Assembly: GCA_932521035.1 (NCBI GenBank)
Contig: OW051494.1
Location: 4,822,001 to 4,886,000, forward strand
DNA length: 64,000 nucleotides
Reading direction: 5' to 3'
Source: Oscheius dolichura
Taxonomy: Eukaryota > Nematoda > Chromadorea > Rhabditida > Rhabditidae
Part shown: one piece after another, positions 25,301-36,874 of the stretch
Position numbering within the stretch: position 1 is the stretch's first letter
How the letters are laid out: every line of letters begins with the position of its first letter
Program-made: the position numbers and the translations under genes
Notes under the pieces: model-generated
What the model was told of the DNA's origin: nothing
The model's input: the letters and a program-made list of their open reading frames with translations, nothing else
Databases searched by the model: none

Positions 25301-28300
25301 CCGCTGTTAATGAATAGAATATGCGCACCTCGAACGCGGACCCACTCCTGGAATACCCCCCAGTTGTACTCAATTTGCTCCTTCTCCTAATGATGTCAGG
25401 ATTGCAGGAGAGAGAGCCGGATTAGAAGCAGCCAATCAGTGGCCAAATGCAATAACTTATAAGCGAGAACTCACCATCATGAGGAGGAGGACGGGACGAC
25501 GAGCAGGAGGATCTGAAAGAGACTTTTTAGAGGAGGAGGAGGAGGAGGCAGACTGAGGGGAGACTGGAAGGGGTCGTCGGGATTGAGCACGGGATTAGCT
25601 GATCGACAGAATACTTGAGAAAATTGGAAAGAACGAGCGGGGGCAGGGATTCGGCTCGGACTCGCGGCTACAGCCAATGGCCAAATCCTATTACTATGAC
25701 TTGGACAACAGCCGACATGTTTTGGAGGAGTTGCTCGAAGAAGTGGCCGCTCCATTGAAGTTATATGTCAGTCATCGGAGGATGCTTGTCACTATCTCCG
25801 ACCCGTTCTGGACCAGCGAGGAAGTGTGACTGGGGTGACGTACTTTGGGAGCTATTTTGAAAAGACAACAGCTGAGACGAGGCGGAGGTGAGCGGGACAC
25901 GGGCCAAAAACAAGAGATGAACATGGATTTGGCCCCAGGGGGGATCGATCCGGATCGGCTAATTATTCGAGGGGGAGCAGTGATCAGGCCAGGATTAACC
26001 ACCGCTGGAATTAACTCCACCAATCGGACGGCCTTCTGGGAACTCGGCCTCGCATGGGAAAGCGCCAAACGGGGTGGAGGAGATCTCATGTAAGCAGCGA
26101 ATAATGAGGCTTTGCTCCCCTAAAAACAAGTCTCCGAGATTGATCCCTAATAATTCATAACTCTCGTTTTGGACAATGAGACTAATAGAGGGGGAGGGGA
26201 GGACAGCCCGTCCCTTATCAAGTGGACGACGACTTTGTTTGTTCCCCGGAAGACATCCAGGGGACAAGTGTCTAAAACGGGAAGGGCCTACAGCTGACCC
26301 CGGGAGACGACCACCGTGGCCCGGGGATGTGTCGGCGCCTTCGGTCTGGTCATTTCTCAGAGGAATCCATGTCACGTTGTAATGTGAACAGTGGGGAAGA
26401 GCAGCTGCGCAGACACATAAATGAATTACTAAATACGAGGGCGAAAAAAAACAAGAGAGACACGAAAAGCCCCTTAAAAATGTCTGCCCGGGGACAGGAT
26501 TACGGTAGCCGAGGAATGAAAAGGGCCAGATTGTGAGAAAAGTCTCGGATTCAGGAACGGCACTTCCGACGGCTCTCAACAAATTACCCAGAAAAGAAAA
26601 GGAGGACGAGATGCATTTGGGAGGGAGGAGGGAAGCAGAAGAAACAATCAGATTACCACACGTTTTGGAGAAGGAGCCGCTAATTGAATCGTCGGCCCTT
26701 CAGCTATTTTCAGGCGCTTCCCCGTCGTGGCAGGTAGCTGCCGAGAGAAGGAGCCCCTGGGCCAAACATGAACGTTCAATGTTAGCAGGGGGCTTAGCTG
26801 GACATAAACTTTGGTCGTCTGCTCAGAGTGCAGTCTTGTTGAAAATACGGCTACCGGTGTAATGAGCGAAGGTAAGACGGGCAAGGAAGGAAGGGCCGAG
26901 AGTGTAAAATGTCGGCAGGGAAGTGGCCTTGTTGGGTACGCCGGCCAGAAAAAAGAGGAACGAGAAGCAGTCTTAACAAGAAGTGATGGGGGCAGAAGGG
27001 CGACGTCACTCGGGCGCCTCTCATTCATCATCGTCCGAATATTCAACAGAACCAGCCAAGATTAGAGGTAGCGGAGAGTCATCGACTGCCCAGAAGCAAT
27101 TTATTCAGGGGCAGCGGCCTCGTCCCCTCCGAAGGTATCAAACTGTTCCCACCCTCGGACAGGAGCCAGCACATCAAAAAGAAGGGCACAGCTGCCCGGG
27201 GCGGGCCGACAACAAAATGGAGCCATATCAAAGGCGACTCGATGGGACCGTGTCTATTCTTAGCAACCGGGCAGAATCGAGTTGCGAAGGCTCCCCAGGG
27301 GAACATTAAGCCCCTTCCCTCTAGCGGCTACGGGTTAATTGATCCACCCCCAATATTTGAAATCTTTCGACCAATTGCTTCGCCTGGCCACAAAACACGA
27401 GGAAGCTCCAGCCGCCCGGAAGCGGTCTCCGTAGTTTGGGCCTTATTGGAAGTGAAGTGAAGTCAAAAAAAGGGAGGTTAATAGGCGGGTGCTCTCAAGA
27501 GATTGAAGGCGGGGGGCCGGGAATAGAAGTTGGGATGAATATGCAGGCGCGAAGAGGGCGGAACATGGTCAAGAGGGGAGAATGATGAATGCGGGCAGCC
27601 AGCCATCCTACAGGCTTCTGGGAACAGGACAGACGTAAGCGGTAGCCGAACCAATCGGTGGCCATGGGGACGAGACACTGTAATTTCCTGTATGATGTGG
27701 GGGAAATGAGGACGAGCAATAGCAGGGAGGAGTGGAGAGGAGAGGAGAGGGGCCGGCCTGATCAGAGGGGCTAGGGGCACTTTTATCGAGAGAGGGTACG
27801 TGTTGTTGTGGAAAGCTTTCGAAGTTCTCTGCCCGAGAGGACAAATCCTATTAGGTTGCGTGGTCCTTCGCACCCTCTTCTAATTATTCAGAGGCCTAAT
27901 CCGGGCGAGAGATAACAAAACGAATGTCCTAAAAGAGACGTGATGTTTGGATCGGGCACCCAAGGGGATTCGTTGTCGCCGGCCCCGGCCCTACGTGAGA
28001 GATGACATTCCCGTGAGGTGATTGGCTTCGTTCTGGTTGCGACGACACGCTGCAAAAGTTAGTGAAGGAGCCTCGTTAGGGAGGCGAGCAGGCGAGACAC
28101 AGGAAGGCAGAAGGGACACCTGGGCTTGTTTTCCTGGGTTGAGCCCATTAAGCCGAAACAAAAGCATCGGGGCAGATGTAAGTTGGGCTTTGCAAATGCA
28201 TTTATCGAATGCTCGGTGGACGGCACCCGAATCGGAGGTCCGTCTCCTCGGGAACTGGCCGACATCTCCTGATCGCCTCGTGCCATCCCCCTTCCGCCGC

Positions 28301-28636
28301 TAATCCGACGGCTAGGAAGTTACTTGATGGCTGTGTAAGGGCCGGTTTATTGGCCTCAAATTACGGCGGACATATATAGCACCTGAAGCTCGGGTTTCCC
28401 CAACTTATTTATCAGCCTCAGGCTATATCTTCATTTCATAAGCACACGTTGAGCACCATTATACATTTAAAGATCGGGTGAGGTTATCTCCGGGGGTAGG
28501 GCGGGTAAAAGACGAACGGCTGCTGGTGGTAGGGCCGCCACTGCCCGGGAGGATGCCCCTCGAAGACGGGAGGACGATCCCTCGCAGCTCGGAGGCGGCG
28601 GGGAGAGGCACTTCTCGACGTTATTCTCTAAAATCT
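22334..28636. other. Six-kb gene-poor, purine-rich region
   Basis: No exon I can support in over 6 kb. The plus strand is strongly rich in A and G, so the minus strand has the pyrimidine-rich look of the sense strand of the flanking minus-strand genes. It is therefore more likely the promoter and long 5' introns of the class B receptor than empty spacer. Words of the type TACNGTAGCC recur (for example 22956-22966, 23469-23479 and about 26510-26520). Open frames here have no family resemblance. Confidence 0.5.
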
Positions 28637-31600
28637 CTAGTTCTCTTTGGAAAGCTGAAGACTTGCCGGAGTGGGAGGAGCCTCGTAGATGGAATCATCG
28701 CGTGAGTGTTTCCGTCGGACCCTTCTGCCATCCACGCGGGGTGTTGCTGCTTCTGTCGGGCTTGCCGAAGATCCACTGTGCCGTCTATGCTTCCTGGCCT
28801 TCCGGCTGGCAGTGTCTGTTGTGCCGTAATCGACCACATATCCCGTTGGATGGGCTGACCCTCCTTCTGTATTGTTAGTGGAATTAGACGAGGGAGATCT
28901 TACCGATGGCCAGATAATTAGGAGGGGCAGGATGGACTGGCTTCTGGACACTGTAGGTGTAGGAGGCATGGTGATAAATTCTATAATTAAAAGATGATTA
29001 ATATGGAAGAGGGCATACCCTTCCGTTGGGCAGACTGTCCTCCCGGTGGTGGGGAAGTAGTAGATGGAGTTATCGTCCTCCATGTCACAGCACAGATCCT
29101 GACAGGAGGCATACCGACAAGACGGGATGTGTTCGGAGAAGAGGAGCATGAGATTGGGCAGGAAGAAGAGGTAGTGGATGAGACAGGCCAGCGAGTTTAT
29201 GAGCAGCACCTTCCAGATGTGGTAGACGATGGGAGTGTCGAGGAGGAGCAGGGGGATGTACGTGACCACCGGGATGAGACAGGCCAGGAAGACCGGCAGC
29301 AGAGTTGCCTTAAACGCGTTGTCAATTCTGAAGGGGGAGGACGCCTCTCACCTGGAAGGAGTACTGTATCCTGGCGACGGCTCGTATCGCTGAAAGATCA
29401 GTTCTTTTGATATCGGATGCGGCTCACCTCTCGCGGAGTTTCCGGAAACGGAATAAGAATAGCAAAAGGCCATGGCGATGACGCAGGTCAGAGCGTTTCC
29501 TAGGGATGATGTGTTTGTCGCAGCCATCTCACTTACCGGCCAGAATCATTGTGAACGTCACGATGTTGACGGGTACCTGCCAAAGAACCGCGTAGCCAAT
29601 ACTCTCCATAATCACTGCAAGGAATATCTTAATGAACGGAGAGGCTTCGAGACCAACCCGTGGTGGCGCTGAAGATCAAAAGGATGACCAGGGCAGGCTG
29701 GCCGAAGCAGAAGAACGAGAAGACGGCCAACAGAGCCATCGAGATGGCCATCACCGTGAGCACCGTCGAGATCATGTCGATGTCGTGTTTTAGGGAGACG
29801 GTGAAGGGGATCTTGATCGACACCGGGATGTTAGCAGCCGTGGCCTTTTGGAGGAGCATCTGGGACAGGGCCTCTCTGGAAGGGACAGGGTAGGGAGGAT
29901 AGGGATGGCGGCACTACCGTTTGTTGACTCCCTTCTCGGACAGTTCTAGGTACATTCTTGATTTGGTGATCTGCGTTTGGAATCTGTCGAAGGTCAAGTC
30001 GGCAGCGAATCTTTTATAAGGCTCGGTCGAGATGAAGACCAAGTTGACCACGGGCACGAAGGTATCCTGGGAGGGACAATGTCTCGGGGGGACGAAAGAG
30101 ACTCACGGGATTGACGTCGTAGACACTTCCCTTCTCGAATTTTTCAAACTCGCTCAACCAACTGACGGCCCTGTTGGCGTATCCCGCCGCCTGAATCGTG
30201 TCCTCGTCCAATAGTCTGCCTTACCACTGCTGAATCGAGGATTTCCGAGATGGCCGAGCTGACTGCGTGGTCGTGGTACTCAATGGGTTGGTCGATGACC
30301 AGCTCCAGGAAATGGGTGCTCTTGCCGAACATCTCCCTGTATTGGCGAATGAATTGAGCGCCCTCCGAGGAGACGGGCAGGAAGTGCTCTTCCCGTAAAT
30401 CCACTCTAAACAACGGCTGCTCCGAGTCCCTTGAACAGTTACCTGATATTAGCACAGCCCCAAGCAGCGAAAATTAAGTAGAGGGTACAGAAGAAGACGA
30501 TGGGATAACGCATGCGGGGAGCCACGAGGTAGACGGCCAGCGACCGGGGAACGGAAGGACGCGTGTCCAGAAGACGGTCATGTAGCGAGGACAGGGAGGT
30601 GGAATCGAAGTCCGTCAGGTTTGGGGCTGAAGTTTGAAATTGATTCGTCATCTGGTCAAAGAGCTTCTCCACGAAGCCCTAATCGGGGGAAGTGACTGAC
30701 CGGTGAAGTGAGTGTCTCCCGTTTTGAACAACTGGTACCATTTGACTCCTTTCGATTCCCGTCGACCGCCGCGGTAGATGAAGACGGCCACAAACCTAGC
30801 AATTTTGTCTGGGAAGATAAAAGAGAAACTCACATGAAGGACAGGATGGCCAGAAGGGCGACGCAAGCCGAGAGGGTGATGAAGACCGAGGACATGTGGA
30901 CATTGGTGGCCACGAAACCGAGGATCACTGAAAGAGGAAGTGCGAAGAGAGAAAGGGGACTACTGTAGGTGAAGATGATGATGAGGGCGGCCACCGCAAT
31001 ACCAGGCCCGTCGTGGGCGAGGAGGAAGGCCATCTTCTCTGTGGGGTGGACGGCTGCGAAGGAGAATCTCGACCAGCCGAGATGAAGCTGGAAGAGCCAA
31101 AGGAGACCGATGCCTGAAAAGTAATAAGAGGGATCATAGGAAGCGGTGACGAAGGGGCAGCCTTATATGAAAAATTAACAGGGCTAAAGGGAGAGAAGCC
31201 CGGTAGTAATCAGGAGAAAACAGACTAACCGATGACGACGAAGAAGACTGGCCAAACCAGAGGGTCTAGGACGGAGGCGCCGGCTACGTGGACGAACAGG
31301 CCGCCGACGCAACTCAGGACGAGGACTATGCCCGTCTGGAGACCGACCATCGGCTTACTCTGACAACAGAGGGACGTAAGAGGTTGGAGAGACAAGTACC
31401 TGGTAGGAATTTATACCGAAACTGGCAAAAATGCAAACGATGACCAGCAGGACTGCTGAGACGATGAGCCAACGGTGTACGGAGCGGAGGGGATTAACCA
31501 CGGAGGATTGGAACGAGGCCGGAGACCAGGGCAAGATGGAGACGTTGGCAGCTCCCGTGTGCAACACCTGGTCATCGAAATTGGCCTTCCATGCTTGTTT

Positions 31601-32780
31601 CTGTTCGATCGAGAGGTCTGGCCTCAGTTTGAACGTCATCAGGAGAGCCTGTGCCCTCGAGACGGCCCCGTCCGAATCGGTGTCCACGCCGCCGATGGAC
31701 GAGCCCATGTAGACTCGGCTGAGATTCGTCGCGTCACGGCTCATACTGACAAAGGTCTCCGGGAAAGTAAGAGCCACCTACAACGACGTGATCATGTAAA
31801 TATAAGAGCCATACCTGGGAGCTTTTCTTGATAATCCTGTCGACCATGTCCCTCTCCATCTCACAATCCGTACTACAACTTTCGAGGTATTCTTTGTGTC
31901 CGGAGGGGTAGTCGTCGAGTCTCTTTTTCAGGGCAGTGTATGCCATGACGGCGTCTTTCCTCAGAATGGAGTCTTTGGGTGATCTGAACCCTCTGTTCAA
32001 TCCGGCAGAGACCCCTTAACCCACTTGGTCTGTAGAAGGACGGCGAAGGTGTGTTGATCCATCTGGTCGAGAGAAGTGAAGGCCGGGTTGGTGAAGTTGA
32101 ACTCTTGGGCACCCCTCTGGAGCCCGTAGCTGTTGCTAATCACGGCCTCGGAGTCAAATAACTGGCCGAAGGGCAGGGAGATACGCAGTTTGTCGAGGTT
32201 CAGGGCAGGGCCAATTAGGGACATGCCGAACAATACTATCGACATCAACTGTAATGGTCTTATTCGGTGGAAAAGAAGAGACCCACCACAAAGAGGAACT
32301 GATGGTTGGCAACAGCTTTGCCCATGTGCCAAAACGCCAGCTTGAGGCCCGACTCAACGAAACGGAGGCCGCGGATACGGTAGACGCCCGTGGAAAAGGC
32401 TCCCCGGTGAGCCAAGGGCGGCTGGTCGACTTTGGTTACAAAGTGTGCCACCTGCATGTCGTTGGTGATCCGCCTGACGAGGGCCCTCTCCTTCTCCATT
32501 TTCTGTTTTCTCCGCTCCACTGTGCTCGTGGCCGACGTCGGCTCTTCGACGTAGCTTGTCCTCTCGGTCAGCGGGGGATGGGAGACCTGTTGTTTCTTTA
32601 AGGTAGCCACCCTGAACCCTCTATTGGAATATGCTCAAGAGGGCCCTGCCTGATCTCTTCCTTCGGGTGGTGCTCCTCTTCAGAAGACGAGCTGCAGGAT
32701 GAGCCGGGAGGAAGGGTTGGAGGGGGGCCGACCTGAATTCTTCGGTTCTTCTTTCTGTCTTCCCCGGAGTGTCCTGGATT
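28637..32780 (-). CDS. Patched-related (RND/sterol-sensing-like) membrane protein
   Basis: A large twelve-pass protein of the nematode PTR class; relatives act in molting, morphogenesis and lipid or sterol handling. The reading has about 17 exons. A Ser/Glu-rich cytoplasmic start comes from an exon at about 32650-32780 whose exact beginning is unresolved. Next come KLAFWHMGKAVANHQFLFVV (TM1), a long extracellular domain (RISLPFGQLFDSEAV, MVDRIIKKSSQVALTFPE), TMs 2-6 (RWLIVSAVLLVIVCIFASFG, VLVLSCVGGLFVHVAG, VILGFVATNVHMSSVFITLS). The second half starts APRMRYPIVFFCTLYLIFAAW with a second ectodomain (HFLPVSSEGAQFIRQYREMF). The last TMs are VVTYIPLLLLDTPIVYHIWK and IHYLFFLPNLMLLFSEHIP. The tail is basic and ends LQLSKEN. 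The GxGxDD motif reads GIGLLWLF and the second-half GxxxD reads GNALT, so the aspartates are missing. Confidence 0.85.
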
Positions 32781-33701
32781 TATGTTGCCCTTAGCGGACT
32801 AGCCTTTTCGGGGAGGGAGCGCGTACTGCGAAGAGAGAGCGAGGCCATGCGGAGGGGCGAAAGTGATAAGGAAGGTGATTGTGGTCATGACCCGAATATA
32901 TCTACATCTCCCTATCAACAAGGATCGACTCTTTTTGGAGTCTATTAGGGGAGATTGGGAGAGGGGAAGGAAGAGAAAAGACTAGAAGATTATCGAAACA
33001 GACGAAAGGAAGCACGGAACAGGAGGGGCTAGTGAAGGCGACAGTCTTGTCTAAATACGTCGCCTCCTTCGAGTTTCTGCGCTTTCTTCCCGTATGAATA
33101 TCAGTTTTTTGTCACGCATATTTCCCATTTTTTGGCTAACAACGCGTCTCGTCGGGGGTCGCGCATTTTACGGGAAAAACCGCTGATGGAAAGGTAAATG
33201 GACAGAAATTGTGTCAGGGCGAGAGTAGAAGGAAAACTGACCGGATGGTTGGGGTGGCTGGCCCGTCGTTGGATTCGAATGCCCACTGGAGCACCCGTCT
33301 CTCGGCTACTGTCAAACATAGGCCGGACTATCTGAACAGAGAGGGATCGAAGAGGGAGAGAAGAAACAAATAAAGGATATCTCTATTGATCAGAAGAAGA
33401 GAATATATCGGGTACAAAGAGAGAAGGGGAGAGACTGTCCACTCGCTCCGAGTAGAAAGATGGGAGGAGAGGAAAAGAAGCGGGCTACTCCGTTAGGAGT
33501 TGGCATCCGCGGGTGATGAATGATACTCCTGGAGAAATGTTCGGAGAATGTTTAGGAATGTCTCAATGGCCTCATTAGCATAGCCATGATATCGTACAGT
33601 GTGAGATTGGGATGTCCTGGCCGGCGGAAGTGTACAGTCGGAGACATGCAAGGACAAGGGGCGGGACAGTTCGGAGACTATCTTTATTGTTTTAGAGGTA
33701 T
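32781..33701. other. Intergenic upstream of the patched-related gene
   Basis: Upstream and possible first-exon region of the patched-related gene, followed by purine-rich sequence. The frames at 33101-33319 and after 33493 look like shadows. No gene supported here. Confidence 0.4.
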
Positions 33702-34513
33702 TCACGTGGAGGAGGAGGACGACGGTAGCAGCTGGAACATGCTGTAGCCCACGGAGACGGAGAAGAAGAGGCCGGCCACGGTGAGGAAGATGGACGATAT
33801 CCAGAGGAGGATGGCGGGGCCGTGGCCTAAAGGGAGCCATTAGCGAAGGAGACAAGGCAACTAACCCAGCAGAGTCTCGAACTGTTTGTGAGTCAACATC
33901 AGATGGAGAAACTGAACCCTCGGCTGGTTGTCGTTTATCGATAGGTTCTGTTCTCCTGCTGCAAATATGTGATACTCGAGGGAAATGAGAAGACATACGG
34001 GAGGAGAGGGAGTCGACAGTATTCACAGCTGGGAAGAAGAAGGAGTTGAGCTTCTTGGCGAGGCATCGGACACCTCGATCGTGTTTTGCCGTTTCCATCA
34101 CACTCTGAAAAGTGAGGTGGCTGACGAGAGACGAGCTACCAGTATGTTTTCCATGGTCGCGGTGCAGGAGGGGTATCTGCAGACCAGCGTCTTCTCTGTG
34201 TCTTTCTTTCCCCCTCCGAGATTCACTTCCGTCGACTTGCATACTTTGCCACCGCCTCCTACGAATGTTACCGCGCATCCTCCTCCTCTGGGATAATCGG
34301 CCCTTCCCTGAAATCCTCACTCGGATTAGAAGAACAGTACAGAGATTGGAGGCGCACCATTTTGCTGATCTCCTCGTTCAAGTCATACAGTGGCCGGTAT
34401 GTCTCATTCGAGTCGACCAACGAGAGGCTCCCAGTTTTACACGAGATTATCAGCTTGTCCACATCGGCCGACACTGTGGAGAGAAGACAGCCGCCCACTA
34501 GCCAGAGCAGCAT
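33702..34513 (-). CDS. Unknown secreted/type I membrane protein, one C-terminal TM
   Basis: I do not recognise the family. Five exons join in frame: signal peptide MLLWLVGGCLLSTVSA, then DKLIISCKTGSLSLVDSNET, then after a 60-nt intron GRADYPRGGGCAVTFVGGGG, KVCKSTEVNLGGGKKDTEKT and LVCRYPSCTATMENIL. Next come SVMETAKHDRGVRCLAKKLN with SFFFPAVNTV, and PGEQNLSINDNQPRVQFLHL. The final exon carries a hydrophobic segment AILLWISSIFLTVAGLFFSV and a short tail ending in serines (stop at 33702). The ectodomain has about six cysteines and an Asn-Glu-Thr sequon, so a disulfide-bonded extracellular fold is plausible. It is divergent from the chemoreceptor gene with only about 80 bp between starts, so the two may share a promoter. 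Each exon join has GT...TTTCAG or TTTAG ends. Confidence 0.65.
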
Positions 34514-34595
34514 TGAAGACGGCCACTTGGAAGGGGATTAGCAACTCGACGGTCTTTCGACCTCATTAGCCAGGTGGCCTCTGAATCAGTCGCAT

Positions 34596-36018
34596 ATGGC
34601 CTTTCCCTTCGATTGGCAGAATTACCTCCTCGTCTACGATGAAGACCCCTACATCTATGTCGTTTGTATGCACTGTACGTCCGTCGTCTCTCTGTTGCTC
34701 TTCCTTCTCGGAGGATACTGCGTCGTCAAGAAGAAGAAGTCCGTCTCCGCCACCTACGGAAAACTCCTCCTCCTCTACATGATTGTGTGAGTTTACCGTT
34801 GTCTCGAGAGTAAAAAGAGCTCCAGCAATATCTGTTCCCAAATATCGTGGACCTCCTTCTATCTGCCCCACCTGCTCTTGCCTGCTACTGCCGGCAACAC
34901 CCTCGGACTATTCCGCCTTCTCGGCCTGGCTCCTGAACTCCAGCTCACCTTGCAGTTCACTCTCCTTGGATGTAATTTAATTGCCTTCGGAAAATATCGT
35001 TATAGTCCTCGGTGGGACAACGGTGCTGATGTTTAGCTACCGTTACTTCATCCTGCTCCCGCCCGGCCACTTCTACAAGAAGAGGCCTGTCTATCGCTCG
35101 TTTCTTGTGGTCGTCGTCATCGGGTCGGCCGTCATCCCGCCCCCGTTGATCGCCTGGAGCTGCTATTCGAGTGACAGCAACACGGTCAAAGATAATCTCG
35201 TCAAAGTAAAGCATTTATCGAGTCATAAGGTGACATTTCCAGCGGTTTGGCTATATTTCGAGGGACTTGTATGATCCCCAGACGCTGGCCTTCGAGATGA
35301 GCGTAGGCAGTCCCCTCTTCATTACCACCATCTACCTCACCGTCTGTATCTGTTTAATGTTCTGCTTCATCTGCTGGATTGTCAGGAATATCGCCGTGAT
35401 CTTCTCCGTCTACTCCAGCTTCCTCTCAATATCCGTAAGAAAAGAGCACAAGTCCCTGACGAAGATGCTCTATGTCCAGGTACGGTGTCCCCTCCTCGCT
35501 GACCAATTGCAGACCGGCGTCACCTTCGGCCTCATCTCCCTCCCGTTTACGGCCTTCTCCATTTTTATGTGGTTTGCCATATCTGCCTGTGGTAATCCAT
35601 CTTCCCCCACAAGCCCTCTCCTTCCAGGAATACTGCATATCTGCTTCGTGATCTACTCCTTCGCTGATCCGGCATCCACCGTCATCATGCTCCTTATGCA
35701 CAGTCCCTACCGGTCAGCTGTCCGTGACCTCCTCGTCCGCCTAGGTAATCTTCCCCTTCTCTTCCGTCAGTCCCTCTCTTCAGGTATTCTAAAGGCCTCC
35801 GTGGTCGTCGTCCCCTATGTGAGCTCCGTTCACCCCCGCGCCAGCAGTCATTCCGGTGGCCCATATTGGCATCTTTTGAAAGGAGTCAAGTCCCCCAGAC
35901 CGAGTATGCCCTGAATGAACTGTTCACAGACAAATGCCATGATAATTTTTCGGCGGACGGCACCTCCGGTGCTACGAGGGCGGGCTCAATTAGAAAGAGG
36001 GTCATAGCCGTCGTATAA
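34596..36018 (+). CDS. Nematode chemoreceptor GPCR, Str-superfamily type (srh/sri-like)
   Basis: Seven-transmembrane receptor of the nematode chemosensory type, normally in ciliated sensory neurons. The start at 34596 gives MAFPFDWQNYLLVYDEDPY. TM1 CMHCTSVVSLLLFLLGGY is followed by KLLLLYMIVTSFYLPHLLLP; then LQLTLQFTLLG, LMFSYRYFILLPPGHFYKKR, VIGSAVIPPPLIAWSCY, TTIYLTVCICLMFCFICWI, TGVTFGLISLPFTAFSIFMW and FADPASTVIMLLMHSPYRSA. The final HSPYR motif and loop spacing recall srh/sri receptors; no exact family is assigned. An intron GTAATC...CTTCAG leads to GILKASVVVVPY. If a further 26-29-nt intron at about 35817 is used, the frame continues through LASFERSQVPQTEYALNELF to a stop at 36018; unspliced it stops at 35914. 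The homeobox start codon is only 35 bp after 36018. Confidence 0.8.
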
Positions 36019-36052
36019 GTCACACTTGTCAGTCGACACCTTCCAGAGGGAG

Positions 36053-36874
36053 ATGTTCAATCCCCACGGTTTCATGTGGTATCCGGACAGCTCCTTTGGC
36101 TACCCGATGCCGCTCCCGCCGCCGGAGATCGCGTCCCCCGCCTATCCTCCCCATCCGCCGTCTTCCCTAAAGAAAGACTTCGACGAGACGATTCCTATCG
36201 ACCCCGTGGGTAACTCCCAGAACATCTGTGCCGTTCCTCCCGTTCAGGACCAAGAGCAACGAGGCTTTCCCCACCCCATGTTCCCCTTCTATCCACCCTA
36301 TATGTTCCTTCCCCCGCCACCATTCCCTCCCATGAACAGTCCTTCCTGGCCAAGGTGAGTGCCTTTCTCCTTCCCGTAGCTCGATACATTCAGCTTCAAC
36401 CCCGTCCCTCCGCCAGACAGCTTATCTCCCCAGTCGTCGTCGAGGAAGAAGAACTACCAGAAGAACAATCCGCGAAGATTCCCGGATTACATAAAGAATG
36501 CTCTGAACATAAGGTGAGCTGCCAAAGAGATCTCCCGCCATGTCCGCGGGGAATATCTCGACAGGGCGTACTTGACCCACCTCCCGGAGGAAAGGTCTTC
36601 TCGCGGGGCACACTCTTCGCTGACAATCGTCCCATTCCAGGTATGAACACCACAAATACATCACCGGCAAGGAGAGGGAGGTCTTCGCTGCGCAGCTTGG
36701 ACTCACGATTGAACAGGTTGGATTGAGTCTGCTCATAAGGGGACAGTCCGTTTCTAGGTGAAGATCTGGTTTCAAAATCAACGGTACAAGGACAAGAAGA
36801 TGGTTGTTTCGGTAGGCGAGATCGAGAAGCTGCGGCCAACATCGAAGAACCACCCCTTTCAGCCTCCCCAATAA
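36053..36874 (+). CDS. Divergent NK-like homeobox protein, proline-rich N-terminus
   Basis: Predicted DNA-binding transcription factor. The start at 36053 follows a TTCCAG acceptor. The first exon is rich in Pro, Tyr and Met (GYPMPLPPPEIASPAYPPHP; MFPFYPPYMFLPPPPFPP). The third helix of a homeodomain is clear: QVKIWFQNQRYKDKK, with W48, F49, Q50, N51, R53 and Tyr54, the residue 54 typical of NK-2 proteins. It is preceded by YEHHKYITGKEREVFAAQLG, helices 1-2 in usual order. The N-terminal part of the domain is less certain: reading AYLTHLPEER into it gives unusual residues at normally conserved positions (no Leu16 or Phe8), so either the domain is divergent or one splice site is misread. The stop codon overlaps an AATAAA (36870-36875). 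Confidence 0.75.
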
